From Botrimarina mediterranea (GTDB lineage Bacteria > Planctomycetota > Planctomycetia > Pirellulales > Lacipirellulaceae): 64,000 nucleotides of DNA. The notes beneath the pieces are model-generated. The model was not told the origin of the DNA, made no database searches, and saw only the letters and a list, made by a program, of their open reading frames with translations. The DNA is taken from NCBI RefSeq assembly GCF_007753265.1, contig NZ_CP036349.1:830363-894362 (forward strand), read 5' to 3'. Position numbers and translations under genes: made by a program. Positions 17,363 through 26,011 of this stretch are shown in pieces. Positions within the stretch are counted from its first letter, which is position 1. Every line of letters begins with the position of its first letter.

Positions 17363-19719
17363 GAACTCGCTTTTCTGGCGCCGGCAGGCTCGCACTCTGC
17401 GCCTGCCTCGCGCTCGGCGTCTCCGTGATGGCGACCGACGCCGCGGCGGTGGACGTGACGCTCGCCCCGATCGACGGGGCGTTCGCCGCCAACAGCATGA
17501 ACCACGTCGCCTTCCGCCAGAACGCGCTGAAGACGATCGGCGACCAGCAGTTCGCCGCCTACTACGACGACAACGGCCTGGTGACCGTCGCCCGGCGGAC
17601 GCTGGGCGACGCGCAGTGGGACGTCTTCAACACGGTCTACACCGACAACAACTCGGGCCTCACCGACGACCACAACGTCATCACGTTCGGCGTCGATGGC
17701 GACGGGTACATGCACCTCTCTTGGGGCATGCACAACGACAACCTGCGGTACATCCACTCCACCGCGCCGGTCACCGGCGCCGCGTCGATCGCCTTCGGCG
17801 CCGAGGTCCCGATGGTGAGCCCGTCACAAGAGGGCCTCGTCACGTACCCGCAGTTCTACGACCTGCCCGGCGGCGACCTGTTGTTCATGTACCGCACCGG
17901 CGGCTCGGGCAACGGCGACCAGCAGGTCAACCGCTACGATAACGCGACGGGCTCGTGGGTCCCACTCCATCGGCCGTTGTTCGATGGCGAGGTCTTCGGC
18001 GACGGCCTGTCGAGCAAGAACATGTACGCCAACACCGTGGCGTTCGACTCGCAAGGCGCGATGCACCTGTCGTGGACGCTGCGCGACACGCCCGACTTCC
18101 AAACCAACCAGAACATCTACTACGCCAAGAGCACCGACGACGGCGCCACGTGGCGCAGGACCGACGGTTCGCTCTATTCATTGCCGATGAGCGAAGGGCC
18201 GTCCGAGATCGCCGTCGCGATCCCGCAGCAGAGCTCGCTCATCAACCAGACGTCGATGACGACCGACGCCAACGACCTGCCGGTCATCGCGTCGTGGTGG
18301 GCGCCCGACGCCTCACAAGGGAACCACGCGCGGCAGTACATGCTCTCTTACTACGACGGCGCCGACTGGCAAACGTCGCAGATTACGGATCGCGGTTTCG
18401 AGACCAAGCAGGGCGGCGGGACCGTCCGCGAACTCGCCCGGCCGATTGTGGTCGTGGACGACGACAATCGCGTCTTGGTGGCGATGCGTTACGACGATCG
18501 CGGCGACGTCGTCACGATCGCCCACAGCGAGGACCGCCAGAACTGGAACTTCGTCGACCTCACGACCGAGGCCCTCGGCGACTGGGAGCCGAACTACGAC
18601 GCCGCCCTCTGGGACCGCGAACAGAAGCTGCACCTGCTCCACCAGCCGGTGGGGCTGGGCCAGCAGAACTCGACTCTGTCCGTCTTGGAGTGGGACGCCG
18701 GCGCCTATCTCGACGCCTACTACGCGCCCAAGCTGTCGCTCCGCATCGATCGCGCGACGGGCGCCGCGACGCTGACCAACGCCACCGACGGCGCCATCGC
18801 GATCGACACACTGACGCTGACGTCCCCGTCCGGCCAACTCGATCCCGCGGGGTGGGTCGGGTTGTCGGACCAAGGCGTCACGGGCTGGTCGCAATCCGCC
18901 GCCGGCGCGACGCAACTCGGCGAGCAGAGCGGCGCCGGCCTGTCGGTCCCGACGGGCGCGTCGCTGTCGCTCGGCGCCCTGTTCGCGCCGGGCGTGGCGT
19001 TCGGCGTTGACGCGCCGGCCGACCTGGTGGCCTCGTATGCGAACGCCGGCGGCGACGCCGTCGCCATCAACGTCGAGTACGTCGGCGAGTCGGCGAACAA
19101 CCTGACGCTTGTTGTCGATCCCGTGACGGGCGGCGCGACGCTGACGAACACGTCTGCGTTCCCGGTCGAGATCGAAGGCTACAGCATTCGCTCGGCGTCG
19201 GGCTCCTTGAAGCCCGGGTCCAGCGATTGGGTTAGCCTCGCCGACGCGGGCGTTGGCGATTGGCAGGAAGCCAACCCCGGCCCGACCGCCCTCAACGAAC
19301 TGGTAGAGTCCGGGACCCAGCTGCTAGAGAGCGGCGCGTCGTTCGACCTGGGCATGCCCTTCGACGCCGCTGGCGATCAGGACCTGGCGTTCAACTTCCT
19401 CGTCGCCGGCGACGCCGTCGCGACGCCGGGGCTGGCCCGCTACGCGTCGCTCGAGGCGACCCTGCCGGGCGACTTCAACGCCGACGGCGTCGTCGATGCG
19501 GCCGACTACAGCGTTTGGCGGGACTCGCTCGGGCAGTTCACCGAGCTCCCCAACGATCGCACGCCAGGGCTCGTTAGCGTTTCGGACTATGCCGACTGGG
19601 TCGCCAACTACGGCGCCACGCAGGCCAACGCGGCAACGGCTGTCCCCGAACCGACGGCCACCTTGTCAGCGGTCTTTGCGACGGCGGTTGCAGGGATGCT
19701 TCGCCGTCGTCCTCGGTGA
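17359..19719 (+). CDS. BNR_4 beta-propeller protein with two unnamed modules, dockerin and PEP-CTERM tail
   Basis: A 786-residue secreted protein. The signal peptide (about 1-30) is followed by a BNR_4-type beta-propeller (about 32-440; DDHNVITFGVDGDGYMHLSW, YPQFYDLPGGDLLFMYR, Asp-box-like turns). BNR_4 proteins include polysaccharide lyases of the ulvan-lyase type and uncharacterised glycan-acting proteins; lyase activity here is a guess. Two copies of the module of about 115 residues (bases 18730-19090 and 19099-19449) precede a dockerin segment (GDFNADGVVDAADYSVWRD) and a PEP-CTERM tail (VPEPTAT, RRRPR). The second dockerin half is shortened. The ATG is chosen because it overlaps the lipoprotein stop by four bases. 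Possible partner of the GH106 rhamnosidase. Confidence 0.8.
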   Translation: MRTRFSGAGRLALCACLALGVSVMATDAAAVDVTLAPIDGAFAANSMNHVAFRQNALKTIGDQQFAAYYDDNGLVTVARRTLGDAQWDVFNTVYTDNNSGLTDDHNVITFGVDGDGYMHLSWGMHNDNLRYIHSTAPVTGAASIAFGAEVPMVSPSQEGLVTYPQFYDLPGGDLLFMYRTGGSGNGDQQVNRYDNATGSWVPLHRPLFDGEVFGDGLSSKNMYANTVAFDSQGAMHLSWTLRDTPDFQTNQNIYYAKSTDDGATWRRTDGSLYSLPMSEGPSEIAVAIPQQSSLINQTSMTTDANDLPVIASWWAPDASQGNHARQYMLSYYDGADWQTSQITDRGFETKQGGGTVRELARPIVVVDDDNRVLVAMRYDDRGDVVTIAHSEDRQNWNFVDLTTEALGDWEPNYDAALWDREQKLHLLHQPVGLGQQNSTLSVLEWDAGAYLDAYYAPKLSLRIDRATGAATLTNATDGAIAIDTLTLTSPSGQLDPAGWVGLSDQGVTGWSQSAAGATQLGEQSGAGLSVPTGASLSLGALFAPGVAFGVDAPADLVASYANAGGDAVAINVEYVGESANNLTLVVDPVTGGATLTNTSAFPVEIEGYSIRSASGSLKPGSSDWVSLADAGVGDWQEANPGPTALNELVESGTQLLESGASFDLGMPFDAAGDQDLAFNFLVAGDAVATPGLARYASLEATLPGDFNADGVVDAADYSVWRDSLGQFTELPNDRTPGLVSVSDYADWVANYGATQANAATAVPEPTATLSAVFATAVAGMLRRRPR

Positions 19720-19796
19720 ATCTCAATCGCAAGTTCCACGCAGCGGCGCCCGCCTTCTTGCTCGCCGCGCCTGGAACGGACCGATATTCAAAACGG

Positions 19797-19828
19797 AAGC
19801 CCCGGCGAAGCACGCTTCACCGGGGCTT
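19797..19828. terminator. Bidirectional hairpin between convergent genes
   Basis: AAGCCCCGGCGAAGC pairs with GCTTCACCGGGGCTT over 15 bases with one mismatch and a very short loop. It lies between the convergent BNR_4 gene and the 19857-22697 gene, 78 and 29 bases from their stops, and could serve both. Confidence 0.65.
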
Positions 19829-19856
19829 GCCGCTCTCTTCTAAGATGTTGTCGCTA

Positions 19857-22697
19857 TCACCGGCGACGGGCGACGCCGCTGCCCAACAAGGCGCCGGCAG
19901 TTAGGAGAACCGCGATCGAAGATGGTTCCGGGATCGCCGTTACGCCGATGGAGGTGGCGCCATAGTTGGCCATCCACACGAAGTAGTCCGCGGAGTTGAC
20001 CGAGCCGTCGTTGTTACCGTCGGAGTCGCCATTGCCGTCTCGCCACACGGTGTAGTCGGCGGCGTTGACCGAGCCGTCATTGTTGTAGTCGCCGTACACG
20101 GGGCCGGTGACGTAGGTCGGCTCGACGATGACCAACTGGCCGGTCGCCGTGTCGCGGTACTGGAACGTAAGGTCCTGTGCGCCGCCCGCGAAGACGGGGC
20201 CGAGGGCTGCCAGCTCGCCCGCGACCATCTCCGACTCGCCTAGCAAGAACGACTCGGCCAGGACTCCCGCCCCCGAGCCGCCCGACTCGACCCAGTTCTC
20301 ACCGGCGCCGCCGCCGACGGCGTCGGCCTCTTGGTCGGCGAGGCTCACCCACCTGGCCGCGTTCAACTGACCGGCGTCGCTGGCGATGCGGTACGAGTCG
20401 AAGTTGATCGGCGCGTCGGTCGGGTTGTGGATCGTCACGCCACCGGTGAGTGTGTTCACTTCTAGTGACAAGGTAGTCGGCGCGACAACCCCCAGCGGGT
20501 CCTCGTCGGTCAGGTAGACACGGTTGATGTCGAAGAACTCACCATCGCCCGCGAAGCTGTCACTGATCGCGAAGCGGATCGAGTTGGCGTCTCGGCCCGG
20601 CGCGATCGTCCCCGTGCCGAGCGGCGTGAACGGCGCCGCGCCGTCTTTGTAGTAGACCGAGTAGGTCTCGACCGTGTCGGTAACATCGACTTCTAGAGCC
20701 ACGGTGAAGGGCGTCGAGCGGTCGTTCGTTAGGGCGTAGGCGCCGGCGATGTTGGTGCTCCCAGAGCCGGCTGTATTGCCGATGAGTTGCACGCCCCCTT
20801 CGGTTGTGCGCTCGATTTGAAACTGCCCCGTGAGCGTGCTCCCCGAGGGCGGGTCGTTGTCGTTGTTGAGAAAGGCGAAACGCACCTGCTCCCGGTTCGT
20901 AGGATCGAAGTTGGCGGGATTGATGGTGTCGGTGTTGAAGGACCAACCGGCCATCTCAACGACGAGCCAAGCCTTGCCCGTCGTGATGTTGTCGATCTCA
21001 AGATAGTTGGACTCAAGCGAGGTCGTCGCGTTGCGGATCCGCAGCGAGCCGATGCCGTTGGTCGCCGTATCGGTCAGATCGGGGTCAACGACCCAGGCAT
21101 TCCCCGGGTTACCGGCGTTAGTGGTGAGGTCGAGCGTCGTCCCGATCGATTCATTGAACGCGAAGTCCTCGATAATCACGGCCGACGCGGTGGCGGGGAG
21201 CAATGCAAAGGTGAGGGCTGCGAGCAGGCTCGCCAGCGTCTGGGGGCGCATCGAAGTGGTTCCGGCGGTGGTGAAGGCGGGTTGGCGGGTGCGGCGGCGG
21301 CCCGTCACGAGGGCGAGCGCCGAGGCGGCGACGAGGCCGAGCGTCGTCGGCTCGGGGATCGAGGCGATCATCTGGGCGAACGAGCCGCCGCCGTTGACCT
21401 CCTCGTAGAGCGACTTGAACTGGATGAAGTCGAGGATGCTGTTCTGGCCGTCGCCGTCGAGGTCGCCGCTGAGGACCGATTCGGCGGCGGTCAGGCCGGC
21501 GAGGTTCGTCTCGGCGTTGGCGGCGAGCAACAGGTAGTCGGCGGCGTCGATGACGCCATCGGTGTTGAAGTCACCAGCCACGAAACGTCCGGCGCCGCCG
21601 ACGAATTCCACGTCCACCGACCGCGTGCCGCCGCCGCTGAGCGTCAGCTCCATCGACAGGTCCTCGAAGGGGCTCTCGAGCCACGCGCCCGACGCGGTGC
21701 TGAGAACAACGGACCCGTTGTTGGCAAGCGACTGCGACGCGAAGGTCTCTGATAACACCGACGTCGTGCTCGACCCGATTGAACCCCCGATCGGGTCCCA
21801 GCCCGTCGGGTCGAGGCTGCCGCCGGCGGACTCAATCGTGTAACCCGACCATCCGGTCACCGAGGCGCCCGACGTGTTGCGGAGCGTCATCGCGCCCGTG
21901 GTGCGATCGACTTCGAGAGTCAGCAGGTCGTTGAACGGTGAAGTGTCGCTGACCGCGAGGCGATCGATGGCGAACACTTCGTCGGTGAAGAATGGGTAAT
22001 CGAAGCTCCCCTCGCCGAAGCTGTTGTTGGCGACCATCCGGATCGAGTTCGCATCGCGGCCGGGGTCAGCGAGGCCGCGACCCAGGACGCGAGTCGCGTT
22101 CGACCCGTCCTTGTAGTAGACGGCGTAAGTGTCGGAGTCCTTGTCGAGCTTGAGCGAAAGCGTGAACGGGCCCGGCTGCACCGTGGAGATGATGTCGTTC
22201 CTCGGCACGTCAGTGGCGCCCGATCCGAGGGCAAGCCCCGAGACCACGATGTCGCCCGTCACCGCGTCGCGCTCGATGCGGGCCTCGGCGGTGATCGTCG
22301 ATCCGAAGTCGTCGTCATCGTCATTGAGAAAGCTGATGCGGAACTGCTCGGGGTTGCTCGGGTCGAAGCCGACGAAGTTCCAATTCGCCATCTGAGCGGT
22401 GTACCAGACCGAACCCGACGTGACGTTGTCGATCTGAAGGAAGTTCGTATCAACGGCGCTCGACGGCTTGACGATGTTGTAGACACCGCCGCGGACGTCG
22501 GAGGGCGCCATCTCCGGGTCTTCGATCCACAGGTTGCCGGGGTTTACCGAGTTCGCGGCGCCGCCGAGCGTTGTCCCGCTCGCGTCGTTGAACTCGAACG
22601 CCTCGAGGTCGACGGCGCGTGCCGCCGCAGCGCCGCAAAGGATTAGTGACGCTGCGGAGGCGACTCGCAGGAAACGAAACCGGTTGTCGTGAGGCAT
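19857..22697 (-). CDS. In-frame fusion of two PEP-CTERM/dockerin preproteins
   Basis: One 946-residue frame holds two complete preproteins. Half A (1 to about 470): signal peptide, lectin-like beta domain, one unnamed module (258-366), a long-spaced dockerin (GDFNTDGVIDAADY ... GDLDGDGQNS) and a full PEP-CTERM tail (IPEPTTLGLVAASALAL, GRRR). Eleven residues later is Met483 (base 21251) and a second textbook signal peptide, then half B: paralogous beta domain, second module, ordinary dockerin and PEP-CTERM tail (IPEPSSIAVLL, ARRR). The halves are clear paralogs (both have YYKDG and PGRDANSIR). GGAA before Met483 could serve an independent start, so this may be two genes that lost a stop codon, or a sequence error. 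The gene at 26012 is a third paralog. Confidence 0.8.
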   Translation of the reverse strand: MPHDNRFRFLRVASAASLILCGAAAARAVDLEAFEFNDASGTTLGGAANSVNPGNLWIEDPEMAPSDVRGGVYNIVKPSSAVDTNFLQIDNVTSGSVWYTAQMANWNFVGFDPSNPEQFRISFLNDDDDDFGSTITAEARIERDAVTGDIVVSGLALGSGATDVPRNDIISTVQPGPFTLSLKLDKDSDTYAVYYKDGSNATRVLGRGLADPGRDANSIRMVANNSFGEGSFDYPFFTDEVFAIDRLAVSDTSPFNDLLTLEVDRTTGAMTLRNTSGASVTGWSGYTIESAGGSLDPTGWDPIGGSIGSSTTSVLSETFASQSLANNGSVVLSTASGAWLESPFEDLSMELTLSGGGTRSVDVEFVGGAGRFVAGDFNTDGVIDAADYLLLAANAETNLAGLTAAESVLSGDLDGDGQNSILDFIQFKSLYEEVNGGGSFAQMIASIPEPTTLGLVAASALALVTGRRRTRQPAFTTAGTTSMRPQTLASLLAALTFALLPATASAVIIEDFAFNESIGTTLDLTTNAGNPGNAWVVDPDLTDTATNGIGSLRIRNATTSLESNYLEIDNITTGKAWLVVEMAGWSFNTDTINPANFDPTNREQVRFAFLNNDNDPPSGSTLTGQFQIERTTEGGVQLIGNTAGSGSTNIAGAYALTNDRSTPFTVALEVDVTDTVETYSVYYKDGAAPFTPLGTGTIAPGRDANSIRFAISDSFAGDGEFFDINRVYLTDEDPLGVVAPTTLSLEVNTLTGGVTIHNPTDAPINFDSYRIASDAGQLNAARWVSLADQEADAVGGGAGENWVESGGSGAGVLAESFLLGESEMVAGELAALGPVFAGGAQDLTFQYRDTATGQLVIVEPTYVTGPVYGDYNNDGSVNAADYTVWRDGNGDSDGNNDGSVNSADYFVWMANYGATSIGVTAIPEPSSIAVLLTAGALLGSGVARRR

Positions 22698-22702
22698 GGC
22701 GT

Positions 22703-24292
22703 TTATCTCCGGAGATCAGGGTGTCTCGGTGAGCGCGGCGGCCCAATCGTTTCGGGTCGCGCCGCGGGTCGGGCAACGGTCAACAGTACGAAAATCGCCG
22801 ACAGACTGCAAAAAACACTCGGTTCGGGGACGCCCTGGACGATCGCAGCAAACGCCGCGGCGCCGTGCAGCGAGACGTAGACGCCCTTGAACTGGAGGAA
22901 ATCCTCGATCGAGTTGCGGCCGTCGCCATCGAGGTCGCCGGCGGCGTAGGCCTCGAGAGGCGAGAGGCCCGAGAGGTCGGTCTCGGCGTTGGCGGCGAGG
23001 ATCAGGTAGTCCGCCGCGTCGATCACGCCGTCGAAGTTGAAGTCGCCGTGGTCCACCAGCGTGTCCCACCACGCCAGGCCGAAGTTCTCACCGAGCGTCA
23101 GGTAACGGTCGGTGTTTTCGCCCGGCATGAACTGTGTTTCGAATGTGAACGAGACCTCGGCGCCGAGCTCGTCGCGGCCGAACTTGGCGCCGGTGAAGTC
23201 CACGAGCGACGCCCCCAGCGTGATCAGCTCGGGCTCGCGGTCGAGCACCGCCTGCCAGAACGGCGAACTCGACATGGAGCCTTGGAGGTACCCGAAGTGA
23301 TACGGCGCTTCGTTCTTGTTGACGGTCGAGTGGAAATCGACGAAGTAGTCGATGTCGCCCCCCGTATCGAACCGCATCGACTGACCGACGGTGCGGATGT
23401 CGGTCTGGCCGTTATAGTTCGAGGCTGAGTCCCAGACGCGATTGGGGTCGACGCCCTGTTCTTGGACCGTCGTGCGGTTCATTCCCGCGGAGCGGCCGTC
23501 GGGGTTCGACATCGGGTAGACGTAGAAGTCCGCGCGCTGGCGGAGCTGTGCGGCGCGGAGGTCATCGCTCACGAGGAAGTCGACGAGGCCCTCGAGCGTC
23601 CAGTTGGCGACCGTCTCGTTGGCGTGCGTGCCGCCGAGGAGCACGATCTTCTGCTTCGCGGCGGTGGAGGTGGCGTCCGTGATCTCGAAGCCATACAGGC
23701 TTCTGCCGGCGATGGTCCGCCCGATGTCGTCCACGCCGCCGGGCGACTGCCCAATTACCATGCTGCCGAAGCCGCTGCCGAGCGGCGCGACGTACGGGGA
23801 CGCGCTCCACGCCGACACCTTGTCATCCACACGGCTGGCGGGGTAGGGGAGGCCGTAGGCGACGTAGACCTCCTCCTGAGTGAACGCGGTATTGTTCGAG
23901 AAGCTGTAGCGATCGAGCGACGCCTGCCGCTGGTTATTGTCGAAGAAATGCCAGGTCTGTTGGTCGTAGCTGTAGACCATGGCGTGGTTGTTGAGGTTGC
24001 TGCTCCCCGTCGTGAAGTCGTCGCCGATGCGGAACTGCACCGTCTGGCCCGCGACGCCCGACGCGCGGAAGTAGACCCACTTCCAATTGCCAGCGTTGAA
24101 GTTGTCGCGGCCCACGAGCGTGACGATGTTGCCGCTCACGGAACTGGCGACGCCGTTGTCATCGCAGGCGGTCGAGGCGAACAAGCACAACGAGCCGCTG
24201 TCGAAGTCGGCGTCGAGCGTGATCTGGGCAGGAGCCAGCGACGCGCTGACGAGCGTGGCGGCGAAGGCGATAGCGATCCGTAGGCGCAGCAT
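22703..24292 (-). CDS. Secreted M14-type zinc carboxypeptidase with dockerin and PEP-CTERM tail
   Basis: A 529-residue enzyme counted from the ATG at 24292. Signal peptide about 1-23, a jelly-roll-like domain (about 24-165), then an M14 peptidase domain with the zinc ligands H223 and E226 in GGTHANET and H321 in DFHST; a Glu in SFTFETQF may be the catalytic base. YPMSNPDGR and MNRT fit the family. The dockerin is of the same long-spaced subtype as half A of the neighbouring fusion protein. The tail VPEPSVFCSLSAIFVLLTVA continues with an unusually long Pro/Arg-rich end. The frame extends upstream to a TTG that overlaps the gamma-glutamyltransferase stop (TTGA, 24313-24316), an alternative start. 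Only five bases separate it from the next gene. Confidence 0.83.
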   Translation of the reverse strand: MLRLRIAIAFAATLVSASLAPAQITLDADFDSGSLCLFASTACDDNGVASSVSGNIVTLVGRDNFNAGNWKWVYFRASGVAGQTVQFRIGDDFTTGSSNLNNHAMVYSYDQQTWHFFDNNQRQASLDRYSFSNNTAFTQEEVYVAYGLPYPASRVDDKVSAWSASPYVAPLGSGFGSMVIGQSPGGVDDIGRTIAGRSLYGFEITDATSTAAKQKIVLLGGTHANETVANWTLEGLVDFLVSDDLRAAQLRQRADFYVYPMSNPDGRSAGMNRTTVQEQGVDPNRVWDSASNYNGQTDIRTVGQSMRFDTGGDIDYFVDFHSTVNKNEAPYHFGYLQGSMSSSPFWQAVLDREPELITLGASLVDFTGAKFGRDELGAEVSFTFETQFMPGENTDRYLTLGENFGLAWWDTLVDHGDFNFDGVIDAADYLILAANAETDLSGLSPLEAYAAGDLDGDGRNSIEDFLQFKGVYVSLHGAAAFAAIVQGVPEPSVFCSLSAIFVLLTVARPAARPETIGPPRSPRHPDLRR

Positions 24293-24312
24293 CGTGTCGT
24301 TCAAGGGGGGTC

Positions 24313-26004
24313 TCAATCGCCAGCGGCGTCGTTGGTGCGGCGTTGGTCGGCGACCGCTTCGAGCCCGTCGCCGGTCCAGCGGATAGCGCTGCCGCCGCCA
24401 AAGTAATGCCCATCCGCCGTATGGCGAGCGGTGCGGTAACCGAGGGCTTCGAGCTCGGCGTCGAGCCCCGCGGGCGAGCCCCCTTCGAGGTCGACGACGT
24501 TTGGCGGTTGGCTGGACGAAGCCGCACGGACGACATGGAACCGCGGCCGGTCGAACGTCTCTCGCAGCGGCGCGCCAAGCAACAGGTGATCGACCAGCAA
24601 TTGGATCGTCGTCGTCGGGATCCGCTGACCGCCGGGGATACCCAGCGTGAGCACCGGCTTGCCGTCTTGCGTGACAATCACCGGGGCGATCGTGCTCCGC
24701 TCGTGCTTGCCCGGCGCAACATGGTTGACGGCGTCGGGGTTGCGTGTCGAGAAGTTGCTCATGCTGTTGTTGAAAAGCACCCCCACTCCCGGCGCGACGA
24801 CGCCCGCGCCCATATGGTAGCTGAGCGATTGCGTCAGGCAGACGATGTTCCCTTCCCGGTCGGCGACGATCAGATGCGTCGTGCTCGCGTCCGCCGTGTC
24901 GTCCGCAGTCACGCCGGCGGATCGTAGCGCGGGCGTCTCGGGCGAGGCGGGGTCGAGCCGCTCGGCGGCGTCACGGACAGCTGTCGCGCCCGCGTCGGAC
25001 ACCAGCCACGCCGCATCTTCAGCGGCGTCCGGCACGTCGGCGACGGTGCGGGTGATCTCCGGGTAGAGAGCGAGCAGCGATCGGCTCACCAGGTCGATGT
25101 AGGTCGCGTCGCGTTCGGTGCAGGCGTGCAGCGCGGCGACGCCTTCGAGTGACTTCAGCGTGGCGAGCACTGTCGTCCCGCCGGTCAGCGGCGGCGGCGC
25201 GGCGGCGAGGTGGTAACCCTCCCAATCAGCCTCCAGCGGCGCGACATGCCTGATGCGGTAGTCGCGCAGGTCGGACAACGACATCGGCGATCCGCCCGCC
25301 TTGCACGTCGCGACGATCTGCTCAGCAATAGGGCCTTCATAGAAAGCCCGCGGTCCGCCCTTCGCGATCGTCCGCAGCGTCTCCGCCAGAAGCGGGTACT
25401 TCATCCGGCTGCCGACTGCGGGCGTCTCACCATCCGCCAAGAACATCGCCGCCGCGGCGTCGTCGCGGCGCAGCAGGTTACGCTTGGGTCGCATCAAGGA
25501 GTACATCGGCGCCGACACAACGACCCCCTCGTCGGCGAGATCGGCGGCGGGGAGCACCAGCTCTTCCCACGGCTTCGATCCCCACTGACGGTGCGCGTCG
25601 CCCAGGCAGGCAACGAGTCCCGGCACGGCGACGGCCTGGTAGCCGTAGTAACGGTCGCGCCTCCGCAGCTTGGCGAACGCCTCGGCGTCGAGCCCCGCGG
25701 GCGCTTGGCACATGGCCTCGAGGGCGTAGACCTTGCCCGTCGCCGCTTCGCGGTAGAGGAGCATTCCCTTGCCGCCGATCCCCGAGCCGTACGGCTCGGC
25801 GACGCCCAGGGCGAGCGACGTGGCGACCGCCGCGTCAACGACGTTGCCCCCCGCGCGCAACACCTCGAGGCCGACCCCCGTCGAGTCGGGATGCCCGCTG
25901 GTGACGGCGTAGTCACGGCAGACGACCGTGAGGTCGGCGCGGGCGGCGGGGGAGGACATCCCCGCCGCCGCACCGACGATCAACGCAACTAAAGCAGTCC
26001 GCAT
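24313..26004 (-). CDS. Gamma-glutamyltransferase-family enzyme, exported
   Basis: A 563-residue Ntn-hydrolase of the gamma-glutamyltranspeptidase family, with a signal peptide (MRTALVALIVGAAAG, about 1-23). Typical segments are present: SGHPDSTGVGLEVLRAGGN, DAAVATSLALGV, EPYGSGIGG, and the autoprocessing site in DASTTHLIVAD, whose first Thr of TTH would be the new N-terminal nucleophile. Near the C-terminus are LGIPGGQRIPTT and GHYFGGGSA. It should cleave gamma-glutamyl bonds such as those of glutathione in the periplasm. The ATG at 26004 is chosen because it gives a clean signal peptide and lies seven bases after the upstream PEP-CTERM gene; an ATG 42 bases earlier would overlap that gene. 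Placed next to an M14 peptidase, suggesting peptide scavenging. Confidence 0.88.
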   Translation of the reverse strand: MRTALVALIVGAAAGMSSPAARADLTVVCRDYAVTSGHPDSTGVGLEVLRAGGNVVDAAVATSLALGVAEPYGSGIGGKGMLLYREAATGKVYALEAMCQAPAGLDAEAFAKLRRRDRYYGYQAVAVPGLVACLGDAHRQWGSKPWEELVLPAADLADEGVVVSAPMYSLMRPKRNLLRRDDAAAAMFLADGETPAVGSRMKYPLLAETLRTIAKGGPRAFYEGPIAEQIVATCKAGGSPMSLSDLRDYRIRHVAPLEADWEGYHLAAAPPPLTGGTTVLATLKSLEGVAALHACTERDATYIDLVSRSLLALYPEITRTVADVPDAAEDAAWLVSDAGATAVRDAAERLDPASPETPALRSAGVTADDTADASTTHLIVADREGNIVCLTQSLSYHMGAGVVAPGVGVLFNNSMSNFSTRNPDAVNHVAPGKHERSTIAPVIVTQDGKPVLTLGIPGGQRIPTTTIQLLVDHLLLGAPLRETFDRPRFHVVRAASSSQPPNVVDLEGGSPAGLDAELEALGYRTARHTADGHYFGGGSAIRWTGDGLEAVADQRRTNDAAGD

Positions 26005-26011
26005 CACGTCT

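Noticed and set aside
17359-19719. Calling the BNR_4 protein a sialidase
   Set aside because: The BNR name comes from Asp-box repeats; no Arg triad or FRIP-like motif of sialidases is visible.
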